Shown here: in pieces, positions 43,581 through 51,943 of the stretch
How the letters are laid out: each line of letters opens with the position of its first letter
Numbering within the stretch: the stretch's first letter is position 1
From: Firmicutes bacterium UBA4845
GTDB taxonomy: Bacteria > Bacillota > Clostridia > Tissierellales > Sedimentibacteraceae
Direction: 5' to 3'
DNA length: 64,000 nt
Assembly: GCA_002399975.1 (NCBI GenBank)
Contig: DHER01000089.1
Location: forward strand, 12,107-76,106
The notes under the pieces: generated by a model
What the model saw: only the letters and a program-made list of their open reading frames with translations
What the model was told of the DNA's origin: nothing
The model's database searches: none
Made by a program: the position numbers and the translations under genes

Positions 43581-43620
43581 AAAAAAATGTACCGACCATA
43601 TAAGCTGATACATTTTTTTT
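43581..43620. terminator. Bidirectional terminator between the FMN reductase gene and metQ
   Basis: AAAAAATGTA (43582-43591) pairs with TACATTTTTT (43609-43618), with T-runs on both strands between convergent genes. Confidence 0.75.
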
Positions 43621-43652
43621 GAATTCATAAAGTACACAAAAATTAAAATACA

Positions 43653-44525
43653 CTAATCCATTGGGACTACCGCACCCTTATAAGTGTCATTGATATATTG
43701 CTTAATTTTATCACTTTTTAAAGCCTCAATTAAAGCTTTAATATCTTCTCTTTCTTCGTTACCCTCTTTAACCGCTACGATATTTGCATATTTCTGTGCA
43801 GCTTCTGAATCCTGTTCTTCTTTTGCAATTGCATCTGATATATTTAATCCGGCATCAAGGGCATAGTTTCCGTTTAGCACGATAAAGTCAAATTCACTTA
43901 TTCTTCTTGAAATTTGAGCCGCTTCCAGTTCAACTATTTCAATATTGTGTGGATTTTCAACTATATCATTCTTTGTAGCGGCAAGGCCTGCTCCTTCTTT
44001 AATTCTAATTAACCCGTTAGATTCAAGAAGTAGAAGTGCTCTTGCTTCGTTTGTTGTATCGTTGGGTATCCCAATTATAGCTCCATCAGGAATATCAGCC
44101 AAATCTGATGATTTTCCAGCATAAACTCCCAGAGGCTCATAATGGATCTTTGCTACTGAAACTAACTTTGTTCCCTGTTCTTTATTAAAATCGTCTAAAT
44201 ATGGCTGATGCTGAAAATAGTTTGCATCAACATCTTCTTCGTCTACAACCAAGTTAGGCTGAACATAATCTGAAAATTCGATTATTTCCAATTGATAACC
44301 CTGTTCAGCCAACAGATCCTTTACCTGATTCAGTATTTCCACATGAGGTGTAGGGCTAGCTGCTATTGTAATTTTAGTTTTTGCTCCATCTTCTGTTTTA
44401 TCTGTATGTTCTTCTTGATTTTGTGCCACGTCAGATTCTTGTCCATTGTTTTTGCATCCTGCAAATACGATAAGTGATAATGCCAGTACTAAAACCAATG
44501 AAAAGAATTTTTTTAAAGTTTTCAT
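43653..44525 (-). CDS. metQ: Methionine ABC transporter, substrate-binding lipoprotein MetQ
   Basis: The 290-residue lipoprotein starts MKTLKKFFSLVLVLALSLIV with lipobox FAGC and then a short acidic linker. The NlpA/MetQ fold shows KITIAASPTPHVEILNQVKD, DEEDVDANYFQHQPYLDDFN, GAIIGIPNDTTNEARALLLL and FDFIVLNGNYALDAGL. It captures methionine for MetNI. It is the last gene of a five-gene operon headed by a SAM-I riboswitch, so it is expressed when S-adenosylmethionine is low. Confidence 0.95.
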   Translation of the reverse strand: MKTLKKFFSLVLVLALSLIVFAGCKNNGQESDVAQNQEEHTDKTEDGAKTKITIAASPTPHVEILNQVKDLLAEQGYQLEIIEFSDYVQPNLVVDEEDVDANYFQHQPYLDDFNKEQGTKLVSVAKIHYEPLGVYAGKSSDLADIPDGAIIGIPNDTTNEARALLLLESNGLIRIKEGAGLAATKNDIVENPHNIEIVELEAAQISRRISEFDFIVLNGNYALDAGLNISDAIAKEEQDSEAAQKYANIVAVKEGNEEREDIKALIEALKSDKIKQYINDTYKGAVVPMD

Positions 44526-44585
44526 AATTAAAGAAATCCTCCTATTATTTTTTTATTGTCAACTTTTATTAAATCATTAAATTAT

Positions 44586-45305
44586 TTAAATTACTCTTTT
44601 GTCTGTTTTATTTGCAATTTTCATACCTATCATTTGTAAAAGCTGCATAAGAATTATAATAATAGCCACTGTAACAAACATCATATCTCCTTGATACCTG
44701 TGGTATCCGTACCTTATGGCAATGTCGCCAAGTCCTCCTCCTCCCATTGCTCCTGCCATAGCGGAATAGCTGAGTATTGTACCTATTGATATTGTAGCTC
44801 CCACAATTAAGGATGTTTTTGCCTCTGGAATTAATACCTTGAATATAATTTCATGCAGTGAGGCTCCCATGCTCTGAGCCGCTTCTATAACCCCATGATC
44901 AACTTCCTGAATTGATGATTCAATCAACCTTGCCACAAATGGAGTTGATGCAATTACCAAAGGTACTATTGTGGCTGTGGGGCCGTAACTTTTACCGGCT
45001 ATTAATTTAGTCAAGGGAATTACTGCAATCATCAAAATTAAAAACGGAATTGAGCGTCCGATATTTACTATAATGTCAAAAACTCTATTTAAAATTTTCA
45101 TGGGGTGCAATCCGCCTTTTTTTGTAACTACCAGCGTTATTCCTATGGGAAAGGCAAACAAATATGAAACAAGTGTCGAAACAAAAGTCATATATAAAGA
45201 ATCCCTTGTCCCTTCCAACAGCATCATTGAATTCCCAACTATTATAGAATTTAACATTTCCACAAACCGGCTTAAAAACACCGTAATACCTTCAATTGCC
45301 CACAT
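44586..45305 (-). CDS. metI: Methionine ABC transporter, permease MetI
   Basis: The roughly 239-residue permease has five helices and the classic coupling loop EVDHGVIEAAQSMGASLHEI (EAA motif). ISIGTILSYSAMAGAMGGGG near the end is typical of MetI. The ATG at 45305 lies inside the metN end, 10 bases after GAGGAG; a TTG two codons earlier is less likely. It overlaps metN and precedes metQ by 60 bp. Confidence 0.94.
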   Translation of the reverse strand: MWAIEGITVFLSRFVEMLNSIIVGNSMMLLEGTRDSLYMTFVSTLVSYLFAFPIGITLVVTKKGGLHPMKILNRVFDIIVNIGRSIPFLILMIAVIPLTKLIAGKSYGPTATIVPLVIASTPFVARLIESSIQEVDHGVIEAAQSMGASLHEIIFKVLIPEAKTSLIVGATISIGTILSYSAMAGAMGGGGLGDIAIRYGYHRYQGDMMFVTVAIIIILMQLLQMIGMKIANKTDKRVI

Positions 45306-46314
45306 AATCAATCAGCTCCTCTACATTAACATCTTTACCCCTTAAATAATTAATTATTTTATCTGCCTGCATCTGATCTTCCGGCAGCTGCAGCACCATA
45401 TGCCCAAATGCCTTTCCTTTGATATTCTTTGTATCTGCAAACAATATATTAACCTGAGACCTGCATTCCAGAACCATGTTAGCTATTACAGGCTCAAAGG
45501 ATGATTTGCCGTCAAATACTATGCGTACGCATTTTTTTCCTGTCATTTCTTTTACTGCATTATTGCTGTGATAAACAAGTTTTCTAGCAGCATCAGTCTT
45601 AGGATTTGAAAAAACTTCCTCCACCTTGCCATCTTCTGTAAGGTGCCCTTCATCAATTATTGCCACATAATCGCAGATTCCCTCTACAACCGCCATTTCG
45701 TGAGTTATTATAATTATTGTTATACCAAGTTTATTATTTATATCTTTTAAAAGTCCCAGTATTGAACGAGTCATAGTAGGATCTAAGGCACTTGTAGCTT
45801 CATCACAAAGAAGTATTTCCGGATTTGTAGCTAATGCTCTTGCAATTGCAACTCTTTGTTTTTGCCCGCCGCTTAACTGTGAAGGATAAGCCAGCCTTTT
45901 GTCTGAAAGGCCCACAATTTCCAAAAGTTCAGCTGCTCTTTTCTTTCTTTCCTTTCTCCTCATACCGCTTATTTCTAATGGAAAACATATATTGTCTTCC
46001 ACATTTCTTTGCATCAACAAATTAAATTGCTGAAATATCATGCCCACTTTTTGCCTTACATTCCTGAGCTGAGTTTCATTTAGCTCGGATAAATCTTTGT
46101 CTCCTATAATTACAGTTCCTCTCGTAGGCTTTTCCAAGAAGTTTATGCATCTTACCAATGTACTTTTTCCTGCACCGCTCATACCTATAATCCCGTAAAT
46201 ATCACCCTTATTGATATTCAGATTAATATCGGACAGAGCGACGACCTTATCATTTTGACCAATATATTCTTTATATAAATCTTTTATCTGAATTAATGGA
46301 ACAGTCGTTGCCAT
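45292..46314 (-). CDS. metN: Methionine ABC transporter, ATP-binding protein MetN
   Basis: The 340-residue ATPase has Walker A GMSGAGKSTLVRCINFLE, signature LSGGQKQR, Walker B ILLCDEATSALDP and the His switch ITHEMAVVE. After residue 255 it carries the C-terminal NIL/ACT-like domain (CVRIVFDGKSSFEPVIANMV) that binds methionine and inhibits transport. The length and this domain distinguish MetN from other importers. It follows tcdA by 16 bp, with AGGAGG before its ATG. Confidence 0.96.
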   Translation of the reverse strand: MATTVPLIQIKDLYKEYIGQNDKVVALSDINLNINKGDIYGIIGMSGAGKSTLVRCINFLEKPTRGTVIIGDKDLSELNETQLRNVRQKVGMIFQQFNLLMQRNVEDNICFPLEISGMRRKERKKRAAELLEIVGLSDKRLAYPSQLSGGQKQRVAIARALATNPEILLCDEATSALDPTMTRSILGLLKDINNKLGITIIIITHEMAVVEGICDYVAIIDEGHLTEDGKVEEVFSNPKTDAARKLVYHSNNAVKEMTGKKCVRIVFDGKSSFEPVIANMVLECRSQVNILFADTKNIKGKAFGHMVLQLPEDQMQADKIINYLRGKDVNVEELIDYVGN

Positions 46315-46330
46315 TCTGCTTCCTCCTTTT

Positions 46331-47086
46331 CTATTTTGCTATTAAATCCTTTACTGTTTCGCCAGCAATAATAAGCCCTGCTACAGAGGGAACAAATGAC
46401 ACACTTCCCGGTACAGATCTTCTGTCAGCGCATTTTCTCACCGTACCAGGCGGACATATACAATTGTATTTACAGCTTATTTCATTATCAGCAATTGGTT
46501 TAATAGGTTTTTCCTTTGAGTAAACAACTTTTAAACTTTTTATTCCTCGTTTTTTTAGTTCAGTGCGCATAACTTTTGCCAGCGGGTCCATGGAAGTTTT
46601 ATATATATCAGCCACCTCCAGCATTGTGGGATCTAATTTGTTCCCTGCTCCCATACAACTGATTATAGGAACACCGGCCGACTTTGCCCTTGTTATAAGC
46701 TCCAGTTTTGCCGTAACAGTATCTACCGCATCCACAATGTAATCATATTTCGTAAGTTGGAATTCATCTGCATTGTCAGGCATATAAAAGCACACATTAA
46801 CGTCAACATTGGCCTTCTGGTTTATATCAAATATTCTTTCAGCCATTACCTCCGCTTTTTTTCTGCCAATAGTTTTTCGTGTGGCAATTAACTGCCTGTT
46901 TATATTTGTAACGCATATCCTATCGTCGTCAAAAAGTGCAAAATTTCCTACTCCACTTCTGGCCAGCGCTTCTGAAACATATGTTCCAACACCACCTAAT
47001 CCAAAAATTGCAACTGTTGAATCCTTTAATTTTTCCATTGCTTCTTTACCTAATAAAAGCTGTGTTCGTGAAAATTCGTTTAACAT
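46331..47086 (-). CDS. tcdA: tRNA threonylcarbamoyladenosine dehydratase TcdA (E1-like)
   Basis: The 251-residue E1-like protein uses ATP to cyclise t6A37 to ct6A in tRNAs. The nucleotide loop is GLGGVGTYVSEALARSG, followed by LFDDDRICVTNINRQL and DAVDTVTAKLELI with the E1 Asp. ISCMGAGNKLDP and a C-terminal CPPGTVRKCADRR complete the family pattern (YgdL/CsdL-like). It sits between a YbaK-like gene and metN in a SAM-riboswitch operon, an unusual partner set. Confidence 0.9.
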   Translation of the reverse strand: MLNEFSRTQLLLGKEAMEKLKDSTVAIFGLGGVGTYVSEALARSGVGNFALFDDDRICVTNINRQLIATRKTIGRKKAEVMAERIFDINQKANVDVNVCFYMPDNADEFQLTKYDYIVDAVDTVTAKLELITRAKSAGVPIISCMGAGNKLDPTMLEVADIYKTSMDPLAKVMRTELKKRGIKSLKVVYSKEKPIKPIADNEISCKYNCICPPGTVRKCADRRSVPGSVSFVPSVAGLIIAGETVKDLIAK

Positions 47087-47155
47087 AATTTCCTTTCTAT
47101 AAAACTAAATCATAATTATTTTTTAGTTCCAAATTAATCTTTATTATTATATATA

Positions 47156-47626
47156 TTATTTCCAGTTTTTACATACGTCGATCCAGCCTTCGGCTTCGGA
47201 TATCTTCTCTAATTCATCAAGTGTAAGACGTATTGCCGAATTATCGGTGCCACATGCAGGAAACATAGTTTCAAACCGCTTCATTGAATTATCCAGGTAT
47301 ACAATTACATTATCAGGAAGAGCAAAAGGACAAACACCACCTACCGCATGTCCTGTAAACTTTACTGCATCTTCAGGTGTAAGCATTCTTGCCTTAAAAC
47401 CAAATCTCTCTTTAAACTTTTTATTATCGATTTTTGCATCTCCTGCTGTAACTATTATCATTGCAGAATCCCCGTTATAAAAAGATAAAGATTTAGCTAT
47501 CCTGGCTTCTTCTGTATTAAGTGCTGCTGCAGCAAGTTCCACAGTAGCCGTCGATTCATTCACTTCAAGAACATCTTTATCTTTGCCAAATTTTTTTAAA
47601 TAATTTTTTACCCTTTCTAAAGACAT
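47156..47626 (-). CDS. YbaK/EbsC-family aminoacyl-tRNA deacylase
   Basis: The 156-residue protein has the YbaK fold: VELAAAALNTEEARIAKSLS at the start with the conserved KSL, KFKERFGFKARMLTPEDAVK, and the GHAVGGVCPFALP loop that lines the editing pocket. Such proteins hydrolyse mischarged tRNAs such as Cys- or Ala-tRNA-Pro, or homocysteine-related errors. It is the first gene under the SAM-I riboswitch, so it should respond to S-adenosylmethionine. AGGAGGG precedes the ATG. Confidence 0.9.
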   Translation of the reverse strand: MSLERVKNYLKKFGKDKDVLEVNESTATVELAAAALNTEEARIAKSLSFYNGDSAMIIVTAGDAKIDNKKFKERFGFKARMLTPEDAVKFTGHAVGGVCPFALPDNVIVYLDNSMKRFETMFPACGTDNSAIRLTLDELEKISEAEGWIDVCKNWK

Positions 47627-47687
47627 TGTCCCTCCTACATTTATCTATAAAAGTAATTTATCAATTTAAATTTTATCCATAAAAAAA

Positions 47688-47822
47688 CCCTCTTTGAAGA
47701 GAGGGAATTTTGTCCATCTCCTCATCTTCCAAAGAATTACTTTGTCGGACTTAGCACCTTTCAGTAAGCTGTAGGTTGCCGAAACTTCATCGGGCCGATC
47801 CCTCCGTCTCTCTTGATAAGAA
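47688..47822 (-). promoter_or_regulatory. SAM-I (S-box) riboswitch of the ybaK-tcdA-metNIQ operon
   Basis: On the minus strand the signature runs CTTATCAAGAGAGACGGAGG, GGCCCGATGAAGTTTCGGCA, GGTGCTAAGTCC, then GGAAGATGAGGAG. A terminator CCCTCT-TTGAAG-AGAGGG (47688-47705) with seven T (47681-47687) follows it. All conserved S-box blocks are present in order. High S-adenosylmethionine should end transcription before the YbaK-like gene. Confidence 0.95.
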
Positions 47823-47848
47823 GTTTTCCTATTTAATTATTAGTTACA

Positions 47849-47877
47849 ACTTTATACTAATGAAGTATATTTGTCAA
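47849..47877 (-). promoter_or_regulatory. Promoter of the SAM-I transcript
   Basis: TTGACA (47872-47877) is followed on the minus strand by AGTATAAAGT, giving TATAAA at 15 bp or TAAAGT at 17 bp. It lies just upstream of the riboswitch. Confidence 0.55.
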
Positions 47878-47946
47878 CAAATGTTTTTTTATGATGTTTG
47901 TTTATCTATAAGTCTTAAAAAAGCTCATACTCTTTTGACCATAATA

Positions 47947-48882
47947 TCATGAATTTTGTATCATATGATTTAACTTGTCATCTAATTGTTTAATCATAAA
48001 TACTTCGGTTACCCTTTCTTCATAAAGTTTTGACATAGCCTTATCTATCTGGTTTTTAGCATTTTTAACTACATCTAACGATTCACCTATTTCACATTGA
48101 ATGACCCAGTCAAAAATCAAACTGTCAAAAAAATAATCAGAAAAATTTTCAAACGTTCCGATAGGAATATCATTACCTGTAATCATAATTATATCAGACA
48201 TTTCCCTTTTGAATTTTCCAAGGGATCTTTGTGTCTCTCCGGCATAGTACCCTGCTTTATCAATATGGGCATCTCTAAAAACTTTTACATCAGAATTTTC
48301 CTTACTTCTAATAATATCAATGCCGCAATCTCGGGAATTTTCCAATTCATTAATAGTATTTTCAATAGCCCTGAGAGCTTCTTCGCCGGCTTTTATGGAT
48401 TCATCTATTTTTAATATATTAGCTCTCATGCTTTCTTTTCTTTTTATCAATTTTTTTAATTCTTCAACTTTTCCATTGTTTTCAACATTAGTGGCAACAG
48501 AGTTCTTATTTATTAATTTTTCATATTCAAATTCGAAACTTTTAAGCGGAGCAAGTTCGTCAACAATTCGTTTAGATTCTTTTGAAAGAAATGAAACATT
48601 ATTTTTGCACTGATCATATTTAAGCCTCGATTTTAAAATATCCTGCTTTTTTTTATTTAATTTTTCATCTCCGGTCCCTAATATGGCGTAAAATAATGAA
48701 GTTAAATTTGATGATTTTATTTTTAAAGCATCTTCCCTTTCAAGTTCATCTGACAATTTATTTAAAAGCAGTTTTTCCCTAATCATATCCTGCTCTGTCT
48801 GTTTCAAAAGCACATTTAATTTATCTTTTTTTTCTATGGAGTTTTTAACATAGTTTATTCTATCATTATATTCACGTTGCAT
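47947..48882 (-). CDS. Coiled-coil protein of unknown function
   Basis: The roughly 311-residue protein is highly charged. Long coiled coils are likely at about residues 10-70, 80-125 and 145-200 (DKLNVLLKQTEQDMIREKLL, EELKKLIKRKESMRANILKI). A less repetitive C-terminal part follows (YFFDSLIFDWVIQCEIGESL). There is no signal peptide or membrane segment and no family I recognise. I chose ATG 48882 because GGGAG lies six bases upstream; an earlier frame start at 48930 has none. It is monocistronic. Confidence 0.7.
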   Translation of the reverse strand: MQREYNDRINYVKNSIEKKDKLNVLLKQTEQDMIREKLLLNKLSDELEREDALKIKSSNLTSLFYAILGTGDEKLNKKKQDILKSRLKYDQCKNNVSFLSKESKRIVDELAPLKSFEFEYEKLINKNSVATNVENNGKVEELKKLIKRKESMRANILKIDESIKAGEEALRAIENTINELENSRDCGIDIIRSKENSDVKVFRDAHIDKAGYYAGETQRSLGKFKREMSDIIMITGNDIPIGTFENFSDYFFDSLIFDWVIQCEIGESLDVVKNAKNQIDKAMSKLYEERVTEVFMIKQLDDKLNHMIQNS

Positions 48883-49112
48883 ATTATCATCTCCCTTGTT
48901 TCTTCCTGCATAATATGGAAACTCTGTCAATTAAAATTTAACATTTCTTATTTTTTAAATTATATCATACATCAAACTACGATTCAAACAGTTTTTAGCC
49001 CTTAACCTCCAGGAATACGTTGCTAATTTAAATTTATTTTATATGTTATTATTGAATATATTATGGCTATAATGTATAATAATATTGATATAAATTTTAG
49101 AGGAGGAACATT

Positions 49113-49298
49113 ATGGCTATAACTAAGGACATGATTATTCATGAAGTTATTCAGGCTAAGCCGGACGCTGCAGAAATACTAATGTCACATGGAATGGGAT
49201 GCATAGGATGCCCCGGTTCTCAAATGGAAACCTTGGAAGAAGCAGCGGCAGTTCACGGAATGAACTTAGATCACCTGCTGGAAGCATTGAATAAGTAA
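49113..49298 (+). CDS. DUF1858 protein
   Basis: The 61-residue protein is a single DUF1858 domain: TKDMIIHEVIQAKPDAAEIL, then HGMGCIGCPGS with a CxxC, then a second helix pair. DUF1858 occurs alone or fused to redox proteins such as hybrid-cluster relatives and is thought to work in redox or sulfur chemistry. AGAGGAGG precedes the ATG and a strong terminator follows, so it is a single-gene unit. Confidence 0.87.
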   Translation: MAITKDMIIHEVIQAKPDAAEILMSHGMGCIGCPGSQMETLEEAAAVHGMNLDHLLEALNK

Positions 49299-49310
49299 TT
49301 AGATAGAATT

Positions 49311-49340
49311 AGGATACGGATTTACCGTATCCTTTTTTTA
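49311..49340 (+). terminator. Terminator of the DUF1858 gene
   Basis: AGGATACGG (49311-49319) pairs with CCGTATCCT (49325-49333), followed by a T-run of seven. Confidence 0.88.
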
Positions 49341-49362
49341 TGTTCTATAAAATGAAGGAAGT

Positions 49363-49494
49363 AAAACCGGCACTATTCCGACTCAGGTTAGACTCCTTTT
49401 TGAGATTACATTTCAATTTCAAGTGGCAATCTTCATCTTCCTACATCAGTTTATTTACCTTCAGAAATACTGAGCTGCAATAAATGCCGGTTTT
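49363..49494. repeat. 132-bp inverted-repeat-bounded element (RNA or miniature element)
   Basis: The segment is closed by a perfect 10-bp inverted repeat, AAAACCGGCA (49363-49372) and TGCCGGTTTT (49485-49494). Inside, CTCAG (49382-49386) can pair with CTGAG (49470-49474). It contains no reading frame and lies in the 324-bp gap between two convergent small genes. No target duplication is obvious. It could be a structured RNA on either strand or a MITE-like remnant. Confidence 0.45.
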
Positions 49495-49622
49495 CTATTT
49501 TAAAAGCAACAAACTAACAGCTGTTTAATTTATTTGCTTATCCATATTGTTTGCACTTTTTTTTTTTATAGTACACAAATATTTTAGTTATTTTAGTCAA
49601 AAATGTCAATATTACAGTCCTG

Positions 49623-49856
49623 TTACAACATTTCATCAAGCTTGTTTTTATTAAATCCAACAATTACCTGATCATCAACAAATATTACAGGAACTCCCAT
49701 ATATCCCATTGACAACAATTCTTTTTTAGCTTCTTTATCCGTTAAAACATTTTTTTCTTGGTAATCGTATCCTTTTTCTTTTATAAACTCCTTTGCTGCA
49801 GAACAATTTGAGCATGTGGAGCTTGAGTATATTTTTATTTTTTTCTGTTTTTTCAT
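49623..49856 (-). CDS. Glutaredoxin-like (NrdH-type) protein
   Basis: The 77-residue thioredoxin-fold protein has the active site CSNC (SSSTCSNCSAAKEFIKEKGY), the cis-Pro segment MGVPVIFVDDQ and the C-terminal VGFNKNKLDEML. It matches small NrdH/glutaredoxin-like dithiol reductases that pass electrons to ribonucleotide reductase or other disulfides. It is a lone gene with ATG after AGGAGG and no redox partner next to it. Confidence 0.85.
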   Translation of the reverse strand: MKKQKKIKIYSSSTCSNCSAAKEFIKEKGYDYQEKNVLTDKEAKKELLSMGYMGVPVIFVDDQVIVGFNKNKLDEML

Positions 49857-50091
49857 TTTTACCTCCTACTAAAATAATTTATAGGGTATGATACATGACA
49901 AAACGGTCATGTCATATTCATTCTTGCTTCTTAAGCTGTTAGAATGTAGAGATCAATTGGTCAGGTTATTACCTCATTTTAACATATTTTTATTTAAAAT
50001 GCCATAAATATTTATATTAATATTTCACAAATAAAACTGATGAGAATACTATAAAATATACAGTTCGGTAAATTATGAAAGGAATGATATA

Positions 50092-50952
50092 ATGAAAGAA
50101 TGTACTATTTCAATAAATGCTCCGGGAAAAATGCTTAAAGGAGCAGGCGTACCTAATACTTCATTTATCCCGGCTTACATATATAAACTTGAAATCCCGC
50201 TCAAGAATACAAGCAGCAACATAAAATTGTGTTCATTTAGTTCTACATTGGGCAATGGAATTCGCTATTTAAACAATATGGAACATTCCGGGCCTGATAT
50301 CAAACTCCTTAACAGCATCAATGTGGTAACTCCTACACCTGAAATCGGAAACAACAATGTTATAATTTTTGCCAACAATATTATACTATCAGCAAATTCA
50401 ACCAACACAATAACATTTGACATTGCTCTTTGCGACAAGTTGACAATTGGCAGCGCCGAAAACACAGGGGTCAAAATACCTCACAAAAGTAAAATTTATT
50501 TTTATGGACACTTAATATGTGAAGATTTCGTTGATTCTTGCAGTACTATTTCTCGTGCACTTAATTATGAGCTTAAGGTTAAATGTGACAATAAAACAAT
50601 TAAAAAAGGAGAAACAACCAAGTTTTATGTTTATTGCAATACAGGGCAGTATGACATGGCAAGAAGTGTATACGTAAGAAGCATCCTCGAACCGGAATTG
50701 GAGTTTGTTGGTGATTCATGCAACCTGCAGCCAAGAAACGTATACAATTTTAACGGAAACACAATTTTGAAGTGGGATGTAGGAAGCCTTCAGCCCTCAG
50801 AATCAAAAAGAATTGGATACATGGTCAAAATAAAAAACGACGTTAACCCAGGTCAGATATTAAAAAATAAATTAAATTCAAACTGCATCAACAATTCCGA
50901 ATATACACAATGCCCTTCAAGCATTGAATATGATTTAATTGTTGCAAAGTGA
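50092..50952 (+). CDS. DUF11-like beta-sandwich protein without an export signal
   Basis: The 286-residue protein consists of two beta-rich halves. The C-terminal half (about 165-286) resembles a DUF11 repeat: KKGETTKFYVYCNTGQYDMA, VRSILEPELEFVGDSCNL and LKWDVGSLQPSESKRIGYMV. The N-terminal half has a weaker, possibly related pattern. DUF11 domains usually build exported surface proteins, but this one starts directly at KECTISINAPGKM with no signal peptide, anchor or membrane helix. A spore-coat or cytoplasmic particle role is possible, by inference. It is monocistronic, with AAAGG before the ATG. Confidence 0.65.
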   Translation: MKECTISINAPGKMLKGAGVPNTSFIPAYIYKLEIPLKNTSSNIKLCSFSSTLGNGIRYLNNMEHSGPDIKLLNSINVVTPTPEIGNNNVIIFANNIILSANSTNTITFDIALCDKLTIGSAENTGVKIPHKSKIYFYGHLICEDFVDSCSTISRALNYELKVKCDNKTIKKGETTKFYVYCNTGQYDMARSVYVRSILEPELEFVGDSCNLQPRNVYNFNGNTILKWDVGSLQPSESKRIGYMVKIKNDVNPGQILKNKLNSNCINNSEYTQCPSSIEYDLIVAK

Positions 50953-50996
50953 AATTATAATGGCAGCCTAAGAATTCCAATGGGCTGCCGTTAAAT

Positions 50997-51905
50997 TTAA
51001 AATTGCACAGTGTTTATCAATTTTTCATTATTAATAAAATTTTTAATATTTTGGATTATTAATTTCTCCCATCTTGATTTGTTATTTTTGACGATGCCGG
51101 AAACATGAGGTGTAATATAAACATTGTCTATGTCCCAAAGTTCATCATCAGGAAGAGGTTCAATTTCAAATACATCTAATCCCGCATAGGAAATGGATTT
51201 ATTTTTTAGTGCATTTTTTAGATCCTCCTGGTTAACAACACTTCCCCGTGCAATGTTAATAATTGAAGCGTTTTTTTTCATTAATTTGAGATTATCCCTG
51301 TTAATCATGTGGTATGTTCCTTTGTTCAAATCCACAGTAACAACTACATAGTCACTGACAGACATTACGTAATCCAATCCACTGCTGCCATAATATATTT
51401 CGTGAAAATATGGCACCTTCAACACAGGTGTTCTTTTATATCCTATAACCTTCACTCCGAAAGGCTGAAGCCTCTTTGCTATTTCAGACGCAATTGAACC
51501 GGTCCCTATAAGTCCTACCGTCTGGCCTTTAAGTTCCATTCTTTTTAAGCTGGTATCCCACTTATGACGCTTTTTGTTTTCAATATATTTCAATGCATTT
51601 GTGTTATGTATTAATATTTTACAAACAACGTCCTCCGCTATAGGAACTGAAAAAATATCCTTGCCGTTTGTCAGCGTTATTTTTCTTTTTCTGATATAAT
51701 CCGCATCAATCATATCATATCCTGCTCTGAACAATTGAATCCATTTAAGCTTTGGAAGTTTATCAAGTATTTTGGGCTTGACATTGTCAGGAGGCCCTAT
51801 TAAGGCCTCTGCATCGGAACATTGTTCCGGCTCTGTGTAAAATTCAATATCCGGATATTCTTTGGACACCGTATCATAAAAGTGTTTATCTATTATTATT
51901 TTCAT
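50997..51905 (-). CDS. D-isomer-specific 2-hydroxyacid dehydrogenase
   Basis: The 302-residue protein has the NAD-binding loop GLIGTGSIASEIAKRL (near 135-150), the catalytic Arg in NIARGSVVNQEDL, Glu in DVFEIEPLPDDELW and His in YITPHVSG. These define the D-2-hydroxyacid dehydrogenase family, which interconverts 2-keto and D-2-hydroxy acids. The exact substrate is unclear. It may be cotranscribed with the nitroreductase upstream, 38 bp away. A GAGGAGG lies about 19 bases before the ATG, rather far. Confidence 0.88.
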   Translation of the reverse strand: MKIIIDKHFYDTVSKEYPDIEFYTEPEQCSDAEALIGPPDNVKPKILDKLPKLKWIQLFRAGYDMIDADYIRKRKITLTNGKDIFSVPIAEDVVCKILIHNTNALKYIENKKRHKWDTSLKRMELKGQTVGLIGTGSIASEIAKRLQPFGVKVIGYKRTPVLKVPYFHEIYYGSSGLDYVMSVSDYVVVTVDLNKGTYHMINRDNLKLMKKNASIINIARGSVVNQEDLKNALKNKSISYAGLDVFEIEPLPDDELWDIDNVYITPHVSGIVKNNKSRWEKLIIQNIKNFINNEKLINTVQF

Positions 51906-51943
51906 AATACTCTTGCTTCTACCTCCTCATATATCATTACTGA

